A DNA stretch of 64,000 nt, taken from the NCBI GenBank assembly GCA_003278255.1, contig QCFZ01000006.1, forward strand, positions 1-64,000, read 5' to 3'. Shown piece by piece: positions 52,984 to 62,145 of this stretch; the first letter of the stretch is position 1, and the number at the start of each line of letters is the position of its first letter. Under the pieces are notes generated by a model. The model worked only from the letters and a program-made list of their open reading frames with translations, made no database searches and had not been told where the DNA came from. The translations under genes were made by a program, and so were the position numbers. The DNA comes from Prochlorococcus sp. AG-363-O15. Its GTDB lineage: Bacteria > Cyanobacteriota > Cyanobacteriia > PCC-6307 > Cyanobiaceae.

Positions 52984-53732
52984 GCTGGGTAGTCAACTTT
53001 TTTGAGAATTTTTGAGCTTTCTTCTTCTAACCAAGACTCAAACTCTTCTTTAAGTATTTGGTTTCGAAGCTCTTTATTAAAGTTGCTTGGTTGAAATTCT
53101 ATAAGTTCAACCAGAACAACCATGTCGCCTATAGAAATTGGTTGACTTATTTTCCCTGGACCTTTTTGTCTGAGCTCCTTGATTATTGGCTCTTCAACAG
53201 CAGATACAGGCAATGGGCCAATCTCAGCTTTAGCATTCGGATTGCCTTTATTTAATTGTCGCGCAAGACTGATCCAGCTTTCTTCCTTGTCTTTTAGTCT
53301 AAAAAATATTTCTTGCATTACATCGGGATTGTTAAACTGTAAACGCTTATACTTAACCAGGTCATAACGATCTTTGTGTTTTAGATACAATGATTTTGCA
53401 ATTGGTCCCCATCTTTCCTCTCTATATTTTAAAACTTTTTCGGGTCTAGTTATTATCTCTTTCACAATTGACTTATCGAAATGCTTTTTATCTAAAAATT
53501 TTGCATAGTCCTCTTCATTTTTGATATTTCGTTCCTTGCAAAATTGTCTTAAAAGGTCAGCTTCGTCGTCGTCACTAATTACAATGTCTGATAGAGATTT
53601 TTCTAGAATGATTTCCTTTACCACTTCAGGTATAAACCTTTTTCTTCGAAGTATTTCGACAATGTATTTGCCACTAATTGGTTGTTCATCAACCATCATT
53701 ACTGTTTTTTCTGACTGAGGATTTTGAGTCAT
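52980..53732 (-). CDS. PpiC/SurA-type peptidyl-prolyl isomerase-like protein
   Basis: IGPLPVSAVEEPIIKELRQKGPGKISQPISIGDMVVLVELIEF rotamase-like; lies between HlyD and ABC genes. Confidence 0.75.
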   Translation of the reverse strand: MTQNPQSEKTVMMVDEQPISGKYIVEILRRKRFIPEVVKEIILEKSLSDIVISDDDEADLLRQFCKERNIKNEEDYAKFLDKKHFDKSIVKEIITRPEKVLKYREERWGPIAKSLYLKHKDRYDLVKYKRLQFNNPDVMQEIFFRLKDKEESWISLARQLNKGNPNAKAEIGPLPVSAVEEPIIKELRQKGPGKISQPISIGDMVVLVELIEFQPSNFNKELRNQILKEEFESWLEEESSKILKKVDYPA

Positions 53733-54826
53733 GGTTGGCGCAATCTTTTTAGACTTTCTCCACGATTGTTGAAGAGGTCACCTAGTAGCTCGATTAACAG
53801 CCTATCGCGTAACTTCATATTAGTTGTAATTGTCATTCCTGCTTGCAATTTAATAGGTGTACCATCTTTTGTTTTGAGTGCGGATCTGTTTAGTTTTATG
53901 TCGACAGGGAAATGGTATGTAGGTATTAATTTATTGGGTGGCAAGGAATCAGCTCCAATCCTCTTTACAGTTCCAGTGATTTCTCCATATTCAGTGTAAG
54001 GGAAAGAATCTACTCTTACTTTGACTTTTTGACCGGGCCTAATGAATCCAATGTCTTTATTGCCAACATTGACTTGACCTCCTAAATCTCCTCCAGGAAC
54101 AATTTTTAATAAGGGCTCTGCATTTTGAGCTACGTAACTATCATTGTCTGGTTTTAAGTCAAACAAGATACCATTTATTGGAGCTTTAACGTATTCATTT
54201 TTTAGACTATTTTTAATTTGCTTTAATTGTCCTTGAAGATCAGTTAATCGACGCTCATTGTCATTGACAATCTGATTTCGTCTGGTTTTTAATTGAATTA
54301 GTTCGTCTCGTTTAGTTTCAAGTTGATTTTCTTGTTGAAGGATTTGTATAACGCTAATTGCTCCAGTCTCTTGGAGAGGTTTAAGTCTGGTTAAAATATT
54401 TTGAGTAAGATCAATATTCCTTTTTGTCGTCTCTTGCCTTTGAGTATTGCTACTAAGTTGATCCATTAATCGTTTTTTTTCAAGTTCAATTTGATTGGAG
54501 AGAGTTTGTTCTTTTAATTGTGCATTCTTTACATCAAATCGTAGAAGGACATCTCCTTTTTGAACTCTCGCTCCATTGTCTATGAGAATTTCTGCAAGTT
54601 GTCCACTGACTGGACTTTTGACTTCAACTCCTCCTTCTTGTGGAACTAGGCGACCTCTAACAGTTATTACTTCGTCTAGTCGGTATAACCATGCTGTTGC
54701 AACAGCAGTTGCGCCAAGTCCAACTAGGGAAAGTAAAAAAATCTGTCCCCATTTTGACGTTTGGCGGACCATTACCGTGTGTTCTTGCGGCAGGAGCATG
54801 AAGCGCCGCTTCTGCCGGGAACTCAA
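53729..54826 (-). CDS. HlyD-family membrane fusion protein
   Basis: Single N-terminal TM; VRGRLVPQEGGVEVKSPVSGQLAEILIDNGARVQKGDVLLRFD. Confidence 0.93.
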   Translation of the reverse strand: MSSRQKRRFMLLPQEHTVMVRQTSKWGQIFLLSLVGLGATAVATAWLYRLDEVITVRGRLVPQEGGVEVKSPVSGQLAEILIDNGARVQKGDVLLRFDVKNAQLKEQTLSNQIELEKKRLMDQLSSNTQRQETTKRNIDLTQNILTRLKPLQETGAISVIQILQQENQLETKRDELIQLKTRRNQIVNDNERRLTDLQGQLKQIKNSLKNEYVKAPINGILFDLKPDNDSYVAQNAEPLLKIVPGGDLGGQVNVGNKDIGFIRPGQKVKVRVDSFPYTEYGEITGTVKRIGADSLPPNKLIPTYHFPVDIKLNRSALKTKDGTPIKLQAGMTITTNMKLRDRLLIELLGDLFNNRGESLKRLRQP

Positions 54827-54880
54827 TTTGGAAAACTATGACTCATCTAATTAGTCTAATAGGAAGGATGCACTGGGCTA

Positions 54881-55783
54881 ATGGAAGTATCTGATGTTCT
54901 TTTGCTCAGTTTGGATTCCTGTCGATATGACACTTTTGCTTTAGCTCATTCGCGAGGCAGTATTCCCAACCTTGCATCGATAGCTCCTCTTCACAAGGCA
55001 ATGGCTCCAAGTTATTTCACTTATGGAAGTCATGCAGCAATCTGGATGGGTTTTACCCCTGGGATTTCAGATAGTTGTGAACCATGGCTTAATCCCAAGG
55101 CAGGCAAATTATTTCGGATGGCTTATGCAGGTTCGTCTGGTCAAGATGATGATGGTTTTCAATTGCAAGGCGCGAACATCATTCAAGGGTTTCGCAAGCT
55201 TGGATATAAAACTATTGGTAGTGGAGCAGTTGATTGGTTTGATCCATCTACTCAAACCGGCGAAGTTCTAGGAGCTCCTTTTGAGAATTTTCATTTTGCT
55301 GGAAATACTTGGAGTCTGGGCAATCAATTGAATTGGATTGAGGATCAATTAAAGCAAACTCCAAATGATCAACCAGTTTTTGTATTTTTGAATATTGGCG
55401 AAACTCATGTCCCCTATTGGCATGAAGGAGCTTCGTGGGATTGTTGGCCTAGTCCATGTGTTCCATTTGGGGGTAAGGAATGTTCAGCAGAAGCAAGTCG
55501 TGTTCGTCAGCAAGCTTGTTTGGAGTGGGTGGATAAACAACTCGCATCTCTTTTAGAACGTTTTTCTAATTCAACAATTCTTGCCTTTGCTGATCATGGA
55601 GATTGTTGGGGAGAAGATGGTCTTTGGGAACACGGTGTGAGTCATAAAGAAACTCTGACAGTTCCCTTATTGATAAGGGTTCGGGGAATTCCAGTTAGTT
55701 CTTCAAAAGAATTTCTCACCAATTCCAATCAAAGCCGTAATGCATTTTTACGGATTTCACAGTGGGTGAAAGCTCGTTTCTAA
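54881..55783 (+). CDS. Sulfatase-like/alkaline phosphatase superfamily hydrolase (no CxPxR)
   Basis: VLLLSLDSCRYDTF metal site, AFADHGDCWGEDGLWEHG. Confidence 0.8.
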   Translation: MEVSDVLLLSLDSCRYDTFALAHSRGSIPNLASIAPLHKAMAPSYFTYGSHAAIWMGFTPGISDSCEPWLNPKAGKLFRMAYAGSSGQDDDGFQLQGANIIQGFRKLGYKTIGSGAVDWFDPSTQTGEVLGAPFENFHFAGNTWSLGNQLNWIEDQLKQTPNDQPVFVFLNIGETHVPYWHEGASWDCWPSPCVPFGGKECSAEASRVRQQACLEWVDKQLASLLERFSNSTILAFADHGDCWGEDGLWEHGVSHKETLTVPLLIRVRGIPVSSSKEFLTNSNQSRNAFLRISQWVKARF

Positions 55784-56492
55784 GCCAAAAACGAATACTT
55801 GGATTGACGTTTTCCGATTCTCCAAGTCCTGCATTTGCTTTTGGAAGTGACTGACTCAACGGAATTGGTCTGATTTCTAGAAATGATTGAATTTTTTGCC
55901 AAATTTTTTCGGTATGGAGAAAAAGTTCTTCACTTTTTAATATTAGGAGCTGACTAGGCTTGAACAGATTTTCATATCTTGATAATTGTTCCATATAACG
56001 ACTCCTGCTGACATAACTATGTTTTTGATGGTGGAAAGCATCATTACTTGCTAAGCGCTTTGGTTCTGCTTCTAAAGCTGATTTCAGGTCTAGTTCTTCA
56101 AAACCATGACGCTTAGCGTGAAAATATTGAGATATAGATCGTTCAACTGGGTCTCTTAAAAGAGCTATTAATTTGACTTTTGGTAAAAGTTCTTTAATTC
56201 TCGAGGGAGCATCAGGATGAAAGAGGTAATAAGGAGTTATCTCCCCACGGATTTGGCCAGGTAGAGAGTCTTTGAAGTAGTTCGAATACCAATTTTTGGG
56301 TTCATGCGCATGCAAAGTGAAGTATTGAATTTCTTTGCATGTAGGTAAGAAGACAAATGGATGTTGCTCAAGAAGTTTTTGTAGTGATGTAGTGCCTCCT
56401 TTTTGAGTCCCGATTACTAAAAAATGAGGTAATGGTTCTTGAGCTCGAGCTCTCAGGAATTTTTTGAGGTATGGGAGGTAAGCGTGAGTCAC
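55716..56492 (-). CDS. Sulfotransferase (heparan-sulfate sulfotransferase-like)
   Basis: FLVIGTQKGGTTSLQKLLEQHP 5'-PSB motif; LIALLRDPVERSISQYFH 3'-PB-like motif. Confidence 0.9.
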   Translation of the reverse strand: MTHAYLPYLKKFLRARAQEPLPHFLVIGTQKGGTTSLQKLLEQHPFVFLPTCKEIQYFTLHAHEPKNWYSNYFKDSLPGQIRGEITPYYLFHPDAPSRIKELLPKVKLIALLRDPVERSISQYFHAKRHGFEELDLKSALEAEPKRLASNDAFHHQKHSYVSRSRYMEQLSRYENLFKPSQLLILKSEELFLHTEKIWQKIQSFLEIRPIPLSQSLPKANAGLGESENVNPSIRFWLRNELSPTVKSVKMHYGFDWNW

Positions 56493-56538
56493 TATTTTGT
56501 TGATAAAGGAATTTTGAAGGACTTGGTTGGTTTAAGTT

Positions 56539-58923
56539 TTGATTACTTATCAATTTCTAGTGCATTCGCCAGCTCCTTTGATTCTGCTTGTCGGTATGCA
56601 CAGAAGTGGTACGTCCTTACTTGGGTCACTCTTACCCCATCTTGGTGTAGCCATGCCAGGAGATTTGTTGCCTGGTGATATTCACAATCCAGAAGGCTAC
56701 TTTGAGCGTAGTGATGTTACTAAGCTTCAAGAGGATTTGCTTATAGAGCTTGATCGTTTTTGGGCGAGCTCTAATGGATCTAAAGCTTTACCTGCTAATT
56801 GGCGATCACATCCAGCCACTAAACAATGTGAAAATGATTTACGGAAGATTCTTATAAGAGAAAGATCCACTCAAAAAAGTCCTTGGGCAATTAAAGATCC
56901 TAGAAGTAGTTTATTTCTTCCTTTATGGAAGGATCTCTGTTTTGAATTAGATATTCCACTTCGATTATTGCTTGCAGTACGTAATCCAGATGAAGTGATT
57001 GCTTCAGTTATGGCTCGTGATGAGTTACTTGCTGGCATGACATGGTGGCGAGCACAGCAGCTTTGGTGGAGATTTAATAGTGCAGTGTTGTTATTTAGTC
57101 GTTCATTTCAAGAGTTGAGGCCTATTATTGTTCATTATGATGATTGGTTTAAGGATTGTGATCTTCAAGCAATTCGCTTGGCTAGTGCTTTGAATTTGCA
57201 AAAACCTAATAATTCTCAATTAAGGTCGATTAGAGATTCTATTAAACCTCAATATCGGCATATGCATGCATTTGATAATTCCAGACCAAAACTAGACTCT
57301 AGATTAGTTTCTTTATATAAATGGTTTAAAGATCCATTGCGATCAAAGTATCCAGGTATTTCTTTAGAATTGGGACCAATTTCACCAAGACGTTCTTTGC
57401 GTCAACAATTAGCACATTTATTTGATTGGATTTGGTTAATCAGATCTTCTCTATTGCCTAAAGGAGGGTTGTTGCAATATAGGAAACTTTTCTTACAAGG
57501 TGAAGGTACTATATCTCTTATTTCTTTAACTTGGATCTTAAAACAACATCCAAGCTTATCAAGGAATTTTCGAGATCCACTCGCTTGGTATCAAAGAATT
57601 GGGTGGAAACAAGGTATTAGTCCACATCCATTGATTAGGCCTGAAATGATTTGGTCATATCTCAGTACTCGTGAAGAATCGGTGTCATTATATCTAAGAG
57701 AAGGTAGGAAGGATGATATTCCTACTCATCCTTTATTTGACCCAGTTTATTATTGTTCTCAGTGTCGAGATCTTGGATTAGTTCCTAATCCAAATCCTCT
57801 TGAGCATTATTTAAATGAAGGTTGGAAGAAGGGTCTTAATCCTCATCTGGAAGTGGACTCATTATGGATGCACCAGCAATATGGTTTACCTGGAGAACCG
57901 TTATCGACTCTTATTGCACAAGGTAGTGATATTAATGACCGATCTCTCCTACATCCATGTGGACACCTTTATGGAGCTTGTTTAGATGACCCGATATCAA
58001 AAATAAGATTGTCCAAGGCATTAGTAGATGTTTTGCAGGTTTGGAATGCCAGAGATTTATGGCCAGCGAAAAATTGGTTGCAAAATAATGCGTTGAACCA
58101 AGCTCTTCCAAACTTTGCCCTCTTAGAACAAGGAGATCCATCTTTGTTTGGATTAGGTATGCAACCAAAAATTTTCAATCTTAAAATAGCTATTTCTTCA
58201 GGAAACCTCATTAATTTCGGCAGTGAGTCTTGGCAATTAGAAAATATCTTATCTTCTTTGTCACAGCATCTTCTTCAAAAAGATTTAAATGATAAGTCAA
58301 ATATTTATGTTCTTAATAATGACCTTGATAAATCTTTTCTTGAAATTAATCCATATCAATTTTCCAAAGAAGATTGGGCTGTGAATTTGACTTGGCCAAA
58401 AGTTAATCAATTTTCTAAGTGGATAGAATTACTTAGGGCACTAAAGCTTGTTATTGACCCTTGCCATGAACGAACCGCATTTTTGCAAACATTTGGCGTT
58501 CATGCAATACATCACCCTTTCACTACTCCAGAGATCCAAAGTGAAGATATAAATTCTTTTTTGATTAAATCACAGTTGGAATTTGGTTTGCCAGATCCAA
58601 GATGGCTTAAGCAACCTATTAAATTAGTTGTTGTTGGAAGTAGCAGTTCAGAGATGGAGAGACGTTGGGGTTTGCTCAGTGCAAATCCCAATATATGTGG
58701 ACTATTGTTATTCCCCAGATTGTCAGAAGTTGAAATTGAAGGTAAAGAACAGCTGCTTTATCTTCAGGCATGGTTTGATCAATTGACTAGGGTTTCTCAA
58801 AAGCTACTTTTACTTAAGTCTATAGCAGGTGGTGCTTGTAGGCCATTAGGAGAAGCAGATATATTGGGGCCAGAGCATGAGCTTGAATTAATCCTTGCCT
58901 GGGAGAAATCTTGTAAAGTATGA
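56539..58923 (+). CDS. Sulfotransferase-like domain fused to glycan-cluster repeat region
   Basis: LLVGMHRSGTSLLGSLL; AIKDPRSSLFLP; HPLFDPVYY...NPNPLEHYLNEGWKKGLNPH motif. Confidence 0.75.
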   Translation: MITYQFLVHSPAPLILLVGMHRSGTSLLGSLLPHLGVAMPGDLLPGDIHNPEGYFERSDVTKLQEDLLIELDRFWASSNGSKALPANWRSHPATKQCENDLRKILIRERSTQKSPWAIKDPRSSLFLPLWKDLCFELDIPLRLLLAVRNPDEVIASVMARDELLAGMTWWRAQQLWWRFNSAVLLFSRSFQELRPIIVHYDDWFKDCDLQAIRLASALNLQKPNNSQLRSIRDSIKPQYRHMHAFDNSRPKLDSRLVSLYKWFKDPLRSKYPGISLELGPISPRRSLRQQLAHLFDWIWLIRSSLLPKGGLLQYRKLFLQGEGTISLISLTWILKQHPSLSRNFRDPLAWYQRIGWKQGISPHPLIRPEMIWSYLSTREESVSLYLREGRKDDIPTHPLFDPVYYCSQCRDLGLVPNPNPLEHYLNEGWKKGLNPHLEVDSLWMHQQYGLPGEPLSTLIAQGSDINDRSLLHPCGHLYGACLDDPISKIRLSKALVDVLQVWNARDLWPAKNWLQNNALNQALPNFALLEQGDPSLFGLGMQPKIFNLKIAISSGNLINFGSESWQLENILSSLSQHLLQKDLNDKSNIYVLNNDLDKSFLEINPYQFSKEDWAVNLTWPKVNQFSKWIELLRALKLVIDPCHERTAFLQTFGVHAIHHPFTTPEIQSEDINSFLIKSQLEFGLPDPRWLKQPIKLVVVGSSSSEMERRWGLLSANPNICGLLLFPRLSEVEIEGKEQLLYLQAWFDQLTRVSQKLLLLKSIAGGACRPLGEADILGPEHELELILAWEKSCKV

Positions 58924-59726
58924 AACCATCTATTTCTACACCTTTACCAACATTTAAGAAGATATATCAAATTCATCCAAAGGAAAATTTGACCCCAAAA
59001 ATTTCAGTTGTTGTTAGCTTATATAATTACCGTGATTTTATAATTGAAACACTAGAAACGATTTTTGCTCAATCTTTTAAACCATTTGAGCTTGTTGTAG
59101 TTGATGATTGTTCGACTGATTTAGGTCATCAATTAGTTCATTCTTGGTTGGAAAATCATTCCAGTAGTTTTGCAGGTGTGACTCTGTTGCGTCATGATTT
59201 CAATGCTGGTTTAGCGGCGACTCGTAATACAGGGTTTAAAAATGCAAGTGCTGCTTGGGTTTGGGTACAAGATGCTGATAATCCTTTGGTTCCTAAGGCA
59301 TTGGAACTTGCTTATTGCATTGCTGAATTTGTTGAAGAGAAAGTAGCTGTGGTTCATCCTTTATTGCTAACAAGGCCTGCTGGAGTTTCTTCACAAATAT
59401 TTCAAGGAGAAGGTCGGCCCTGGCAAAGGAAGATTTTTGAGCGATCTAATGCGGTTGATGCAATGGCCCTAGTGAGGCGAATGGCTTGGAAGCAGGTGGG
59501 TGGTTATACCCATATCCAAGGGGGCTGGGAAGATTATGACTTTTGGTGTGCTCTGATTGATAACGGTTGGACAGGGGTTCAGTGTCCGGAAGTATTAGGT
59601 TTTTATACTCATCACAAGAATTCGATGACTTCTCTTACGGCCTTGCCTAATGTTCAAAGGCTAGAGGCTCTTCTTAAAGAGCGACATCCATGGTTGAAAT
59701 GTGAAGGTAATACAAGCTATTTATGA
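58920..59726 (+). CDS. Glycosyltransferase family 2
   Basis: ISVVVSLYNYRDFIIETLETIFAQSFKPFELVVVDDCSTD. Confidence 0.9.
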   Translation: MKPSISTPLPTFKKIYQIHPKENLTPKISVVVSLYNYRDFIIETLETIFAQSFKPFELVVVDDCSTDLGHQLVHSWLENHSSSFAGVTLLRHDFNAGLAATRNTGFKNASAAWVWVQDADNPLVPKALELAYCIAEFVEEKVAVVHPLLLTRPAGVSSQIFQGEGRPWQRKIFERSNAVDAMALVRRMAWKQVGGYTHIQGGWEDYDFWCALIDNGWTGVQCPEVLGFYTHHKNSMTSLTALPNVQRLEALLKERHPWLKCEGNTSYL

Positions 59727-59815
59727 AATGATGTCCATGATTTAAATTTCTCCAAGAGAAAAAGGGTTACGTTCTGGTTACTGCCCAAATAGATCCTCTA
59801 GTAAGGCTCGAACAA

Positions 59816-60547
59816 GTGTGCCTTGACATCCCTGTTGAGGGAGTAGGTAGTCGTTCGCTTAAGTCTGTTTTGGTAGGAGGGTTAACTGGTGGGCTTTTAA
59901 ATCGCAAACGTGGTGGTCTCTTGGCGGTTCAAGCATTAAGTGATTTGAATTTCACTATTAATAAAGGGGAGCGAGTAGCTCTATTGGGACATAACGGAGC
60001 AGGTAAGAGCACTTTGCTGCGCTTACTGTCTGATGTATATACGCCGACACATGGTCGTATTAGAAGGTTTGGCAAGGTTGCACCACTTATTAATAAAAGC
60101 TTTTGGGTAGATACTGACCTAAGTGGACATCATGCTGCAAGAGCTCAATACCTTTTGAATTGCAATACTATGGTTGGCTTTAATGATTTTCTGAACGAGC
60201 TTGTAAGCTTTACCGAGTTAGCAGATTTCATCAATTTACCAATAAGAACTTACAGCGATGGGATGAAAACACGTTTGCAATTTGGACTGCTAACTGCTTT
60301 TCGCCATGATGCTTTAGCTCTTGATGAGGGGATGGGTACTGGAGATCAATGGTTTCTTTCTAAGGCAAGGAAGCGATTAGCACTGTTTCTTGGAGAAGTA
60401 GGAACTTTAATTCTTGCTTCTCATTCAAGAGATTTGTTATCTCAATTTTGTACACGAGGTCTTGTCTTGCAACATGGACGTTTAGTGTTTGATGGTCCAC
60501 TGGATGAGGCTTTTGCAAATTATCAGGAAAGGTTTTCTAATTCGTGA
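59816..60547 (+). CDS. Polysaccharide ABC transporter ATP-binding protein (Wzt-type, GTG start)
   Basis: Walker A GHNGAGKST, YSDGMKTRLQFGL signature, LALDEGMGTGD Walker B. Confidence 0.92.
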   Translation: MCLDIPVEGVGSRSLKSVLVGGLTGGLLNRKRGGLLAVQALSDLNFTINKGERVALLGHNGAGKSTLLRLLSDVYTPTHGRIRRFGKVAPLINKSFWVDTDLSGHHAARAQYLLNCNTMVGFNDFLNELVSFTELADFINLPIRTYSDGMKTRLQFGLLTAFRHDALALDEGMGTGDQWFLSKARKRLALFLGEVGTLILASHSRDLLSQFCTRGLVLQHGRLVFDGPLDEAFANYQERFSNS

Positions 60548-61374
60548 AAAATAGTATTTCCAATCCAAAAACAACACTCCTTAAAGCCGATCCTGCTGAA
60601 GGTTTTGGCATGCTCTATGCATTAAGGACCACCCGCGCATGGTGGTATAGCGCATGGTTAAGAACACTTGCTCGCTTTAGCCGAACATATTTTGGAAGCT
60701 TTTGGCTAGGACTCAGTAATTTAATTAGTGTTGCTATCTTAGGGGTCGTTTATGGAGCAGTTTTTAAGATTCCAGATCCTTGGAGTTATGTTATTTACTT
60801 AGGTTTTGGATACACTATATGGGGTTGTATTAGCCTTACAGTTATAAGTAGTTGCTCATTATTCTTCACCAGAAGAGATCAATTGGTTAACAATTCACTC
60901 CCTGCATTGTTTTATTGTCTTGAAGAATGGGCTTTTCAGATTCAGACTTTTGCGCAAAGCTTTTCTTTGGTATTAGTTGTATCTGGGATAATTAAACCTT
61001 TATTACTTTTTAATGCATTGACCAGTATTTGGCTGCCTCTTATTAATCTTTTATTGTTTTGTTTTTGGATCACTGTATTAATGTCGATTTTGGGTGCAAG
61101 GTTTAAGGATGTTGGGCAATTAGTTCCAATTCTTATGCAATTGACATTTCTGGTTTCGCCGATTCTTTATCGTAAAGAAGGTTTAGGGGGATTAACTCTT
61201 ATTGCTGATTTAAACCCTTTCTATCGTGTACTTGCACCGGTCAGAGCTGCTGTCATTGAAGGTACGGTTTCGTTGGGCGCTGAAATGGTTACACTAGGGT
61301 TTAATTGTTTGGTCATATTTGTGGTTTGTTTTTGGCTGAAGCAAGTTCGCTATCAAATGCCATTTTGGGTTTAG
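60544..61374 (+). CDS. Polysaccharide ABC transporter permease (Wzm-type, ABC-2)
   Basis: Six-TM-like hydrophobic protein, 4-nt overlap with ATPase gene. Confidence 0.88.
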   Translation: MKNSISNPKTTLLKADPAEGFGMLYALRTTRAWWYSAWLRTLARFSRTYFGSFWLGLSNLISVAILGVVYGAVFKIPDPWSYVIYLGFGYTIWGCISLTVISSCSLFFTRRDQLVNNSLPALFYCLEEWAFQIQTFAQSFSLVLVVSGIIKPLLLFNALTSIWLPLINLLLFCFWITVLMSILGARFKDVGQLVPILMQLTFLVSPILYRKEGLGGLTLIADLNPFYRVLAPVRAAVIEGTVSLGAEMVTLGFNCLVIFVVCFWLKQVRYQMPFWV

Positions 61375-61377
61375 AGC

Positions 61378-62145
61378 ATGAAGGCAGTTATTCTTGCTGG
61401 TGGATTGGGAACAAGGATTTCAGAGGAAACTCATCTCAAGCCAAAACCTATGGTTGAGATTGGAGGTAGACCAATCCTATGGCACATTTTAAAGATATAT
61501 TCTCAACACAAGATTAATGAATTTATCATTTGCTGTGGTTATAAAGGTTATGTGATTAAAGAATATTTTGCGAATTATTTTCTTCATAATAGTGATGTAA
61601 CTTTTGATATGACTACTAATGAAATGTCTGTTCATCAGCAAAATACTGAACCCTGGAAGATAACACTTGTAGATACTGGTGAGGCAACGCTAACAGGCGG
61701 TCGTCTAAAAAGAGTCTCTCAATATCTAGATAATGAGACTTTTTGTTTTACTTATGGAGACGGAGTAGCCGATGTTGATTTGAAACAACTTATTGAATTT
61801 CATAAAAATCAAGGGCGATGGGCCACTTTGACAGCGGTTCAACCTCCTGGAAGGTTTGGCTCTTTAGCTTTTGAAAGAGGAAAGGTACTTGCCTTTGAAG
61901 AAAAACCTCAAGGAGATGGATCTTGGGTTAATGGTGGTTTTTTTGTTCTTGAGTCAGAAGTATTAAAAATAATAGAAAGTGATCAAAGTGTTTGGGAGAG
62001 GGATTGTTTACCCAAGATTGCGTCTAGAGGTCAATTAAATGCCTATCAACATCATGGTTTTTGGCAGCCAATGGATACTTTGCGTGATCGTCAATTGTTA
62101 GAAGAACTTTGGCAATCAAATAATGCCCCTTGGAAGACTTGGTGA
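61378..62145 (+). CDS. rfbF: Glucose-1-phosphate cytidylyltransferase
   Basis: [35 protein letters not shown]. Confidence 0.96.
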   Translation: MKAVILAGGLGTRISEETHLKPKPMVEIGGRPILWHILKIYSQHKINEFIICCGYKGYVIKEYFANYFLHNSDVTFDMTTNEMSVHQQNTEPWKITLVDTGEATLTGGRLKRVSQYLDNETFCFTYGDGVADVDLKQLIEFHKNQGRWATLTAVQPPGRFGSLAFERGKVLAFEEKPQGDGSWVNGGFFVLESEVLKIIESDQSVWERDCLPKIASRGQLNAYQHHGFWQPMDTLRDRQLLEELWQSNNAPWKTW

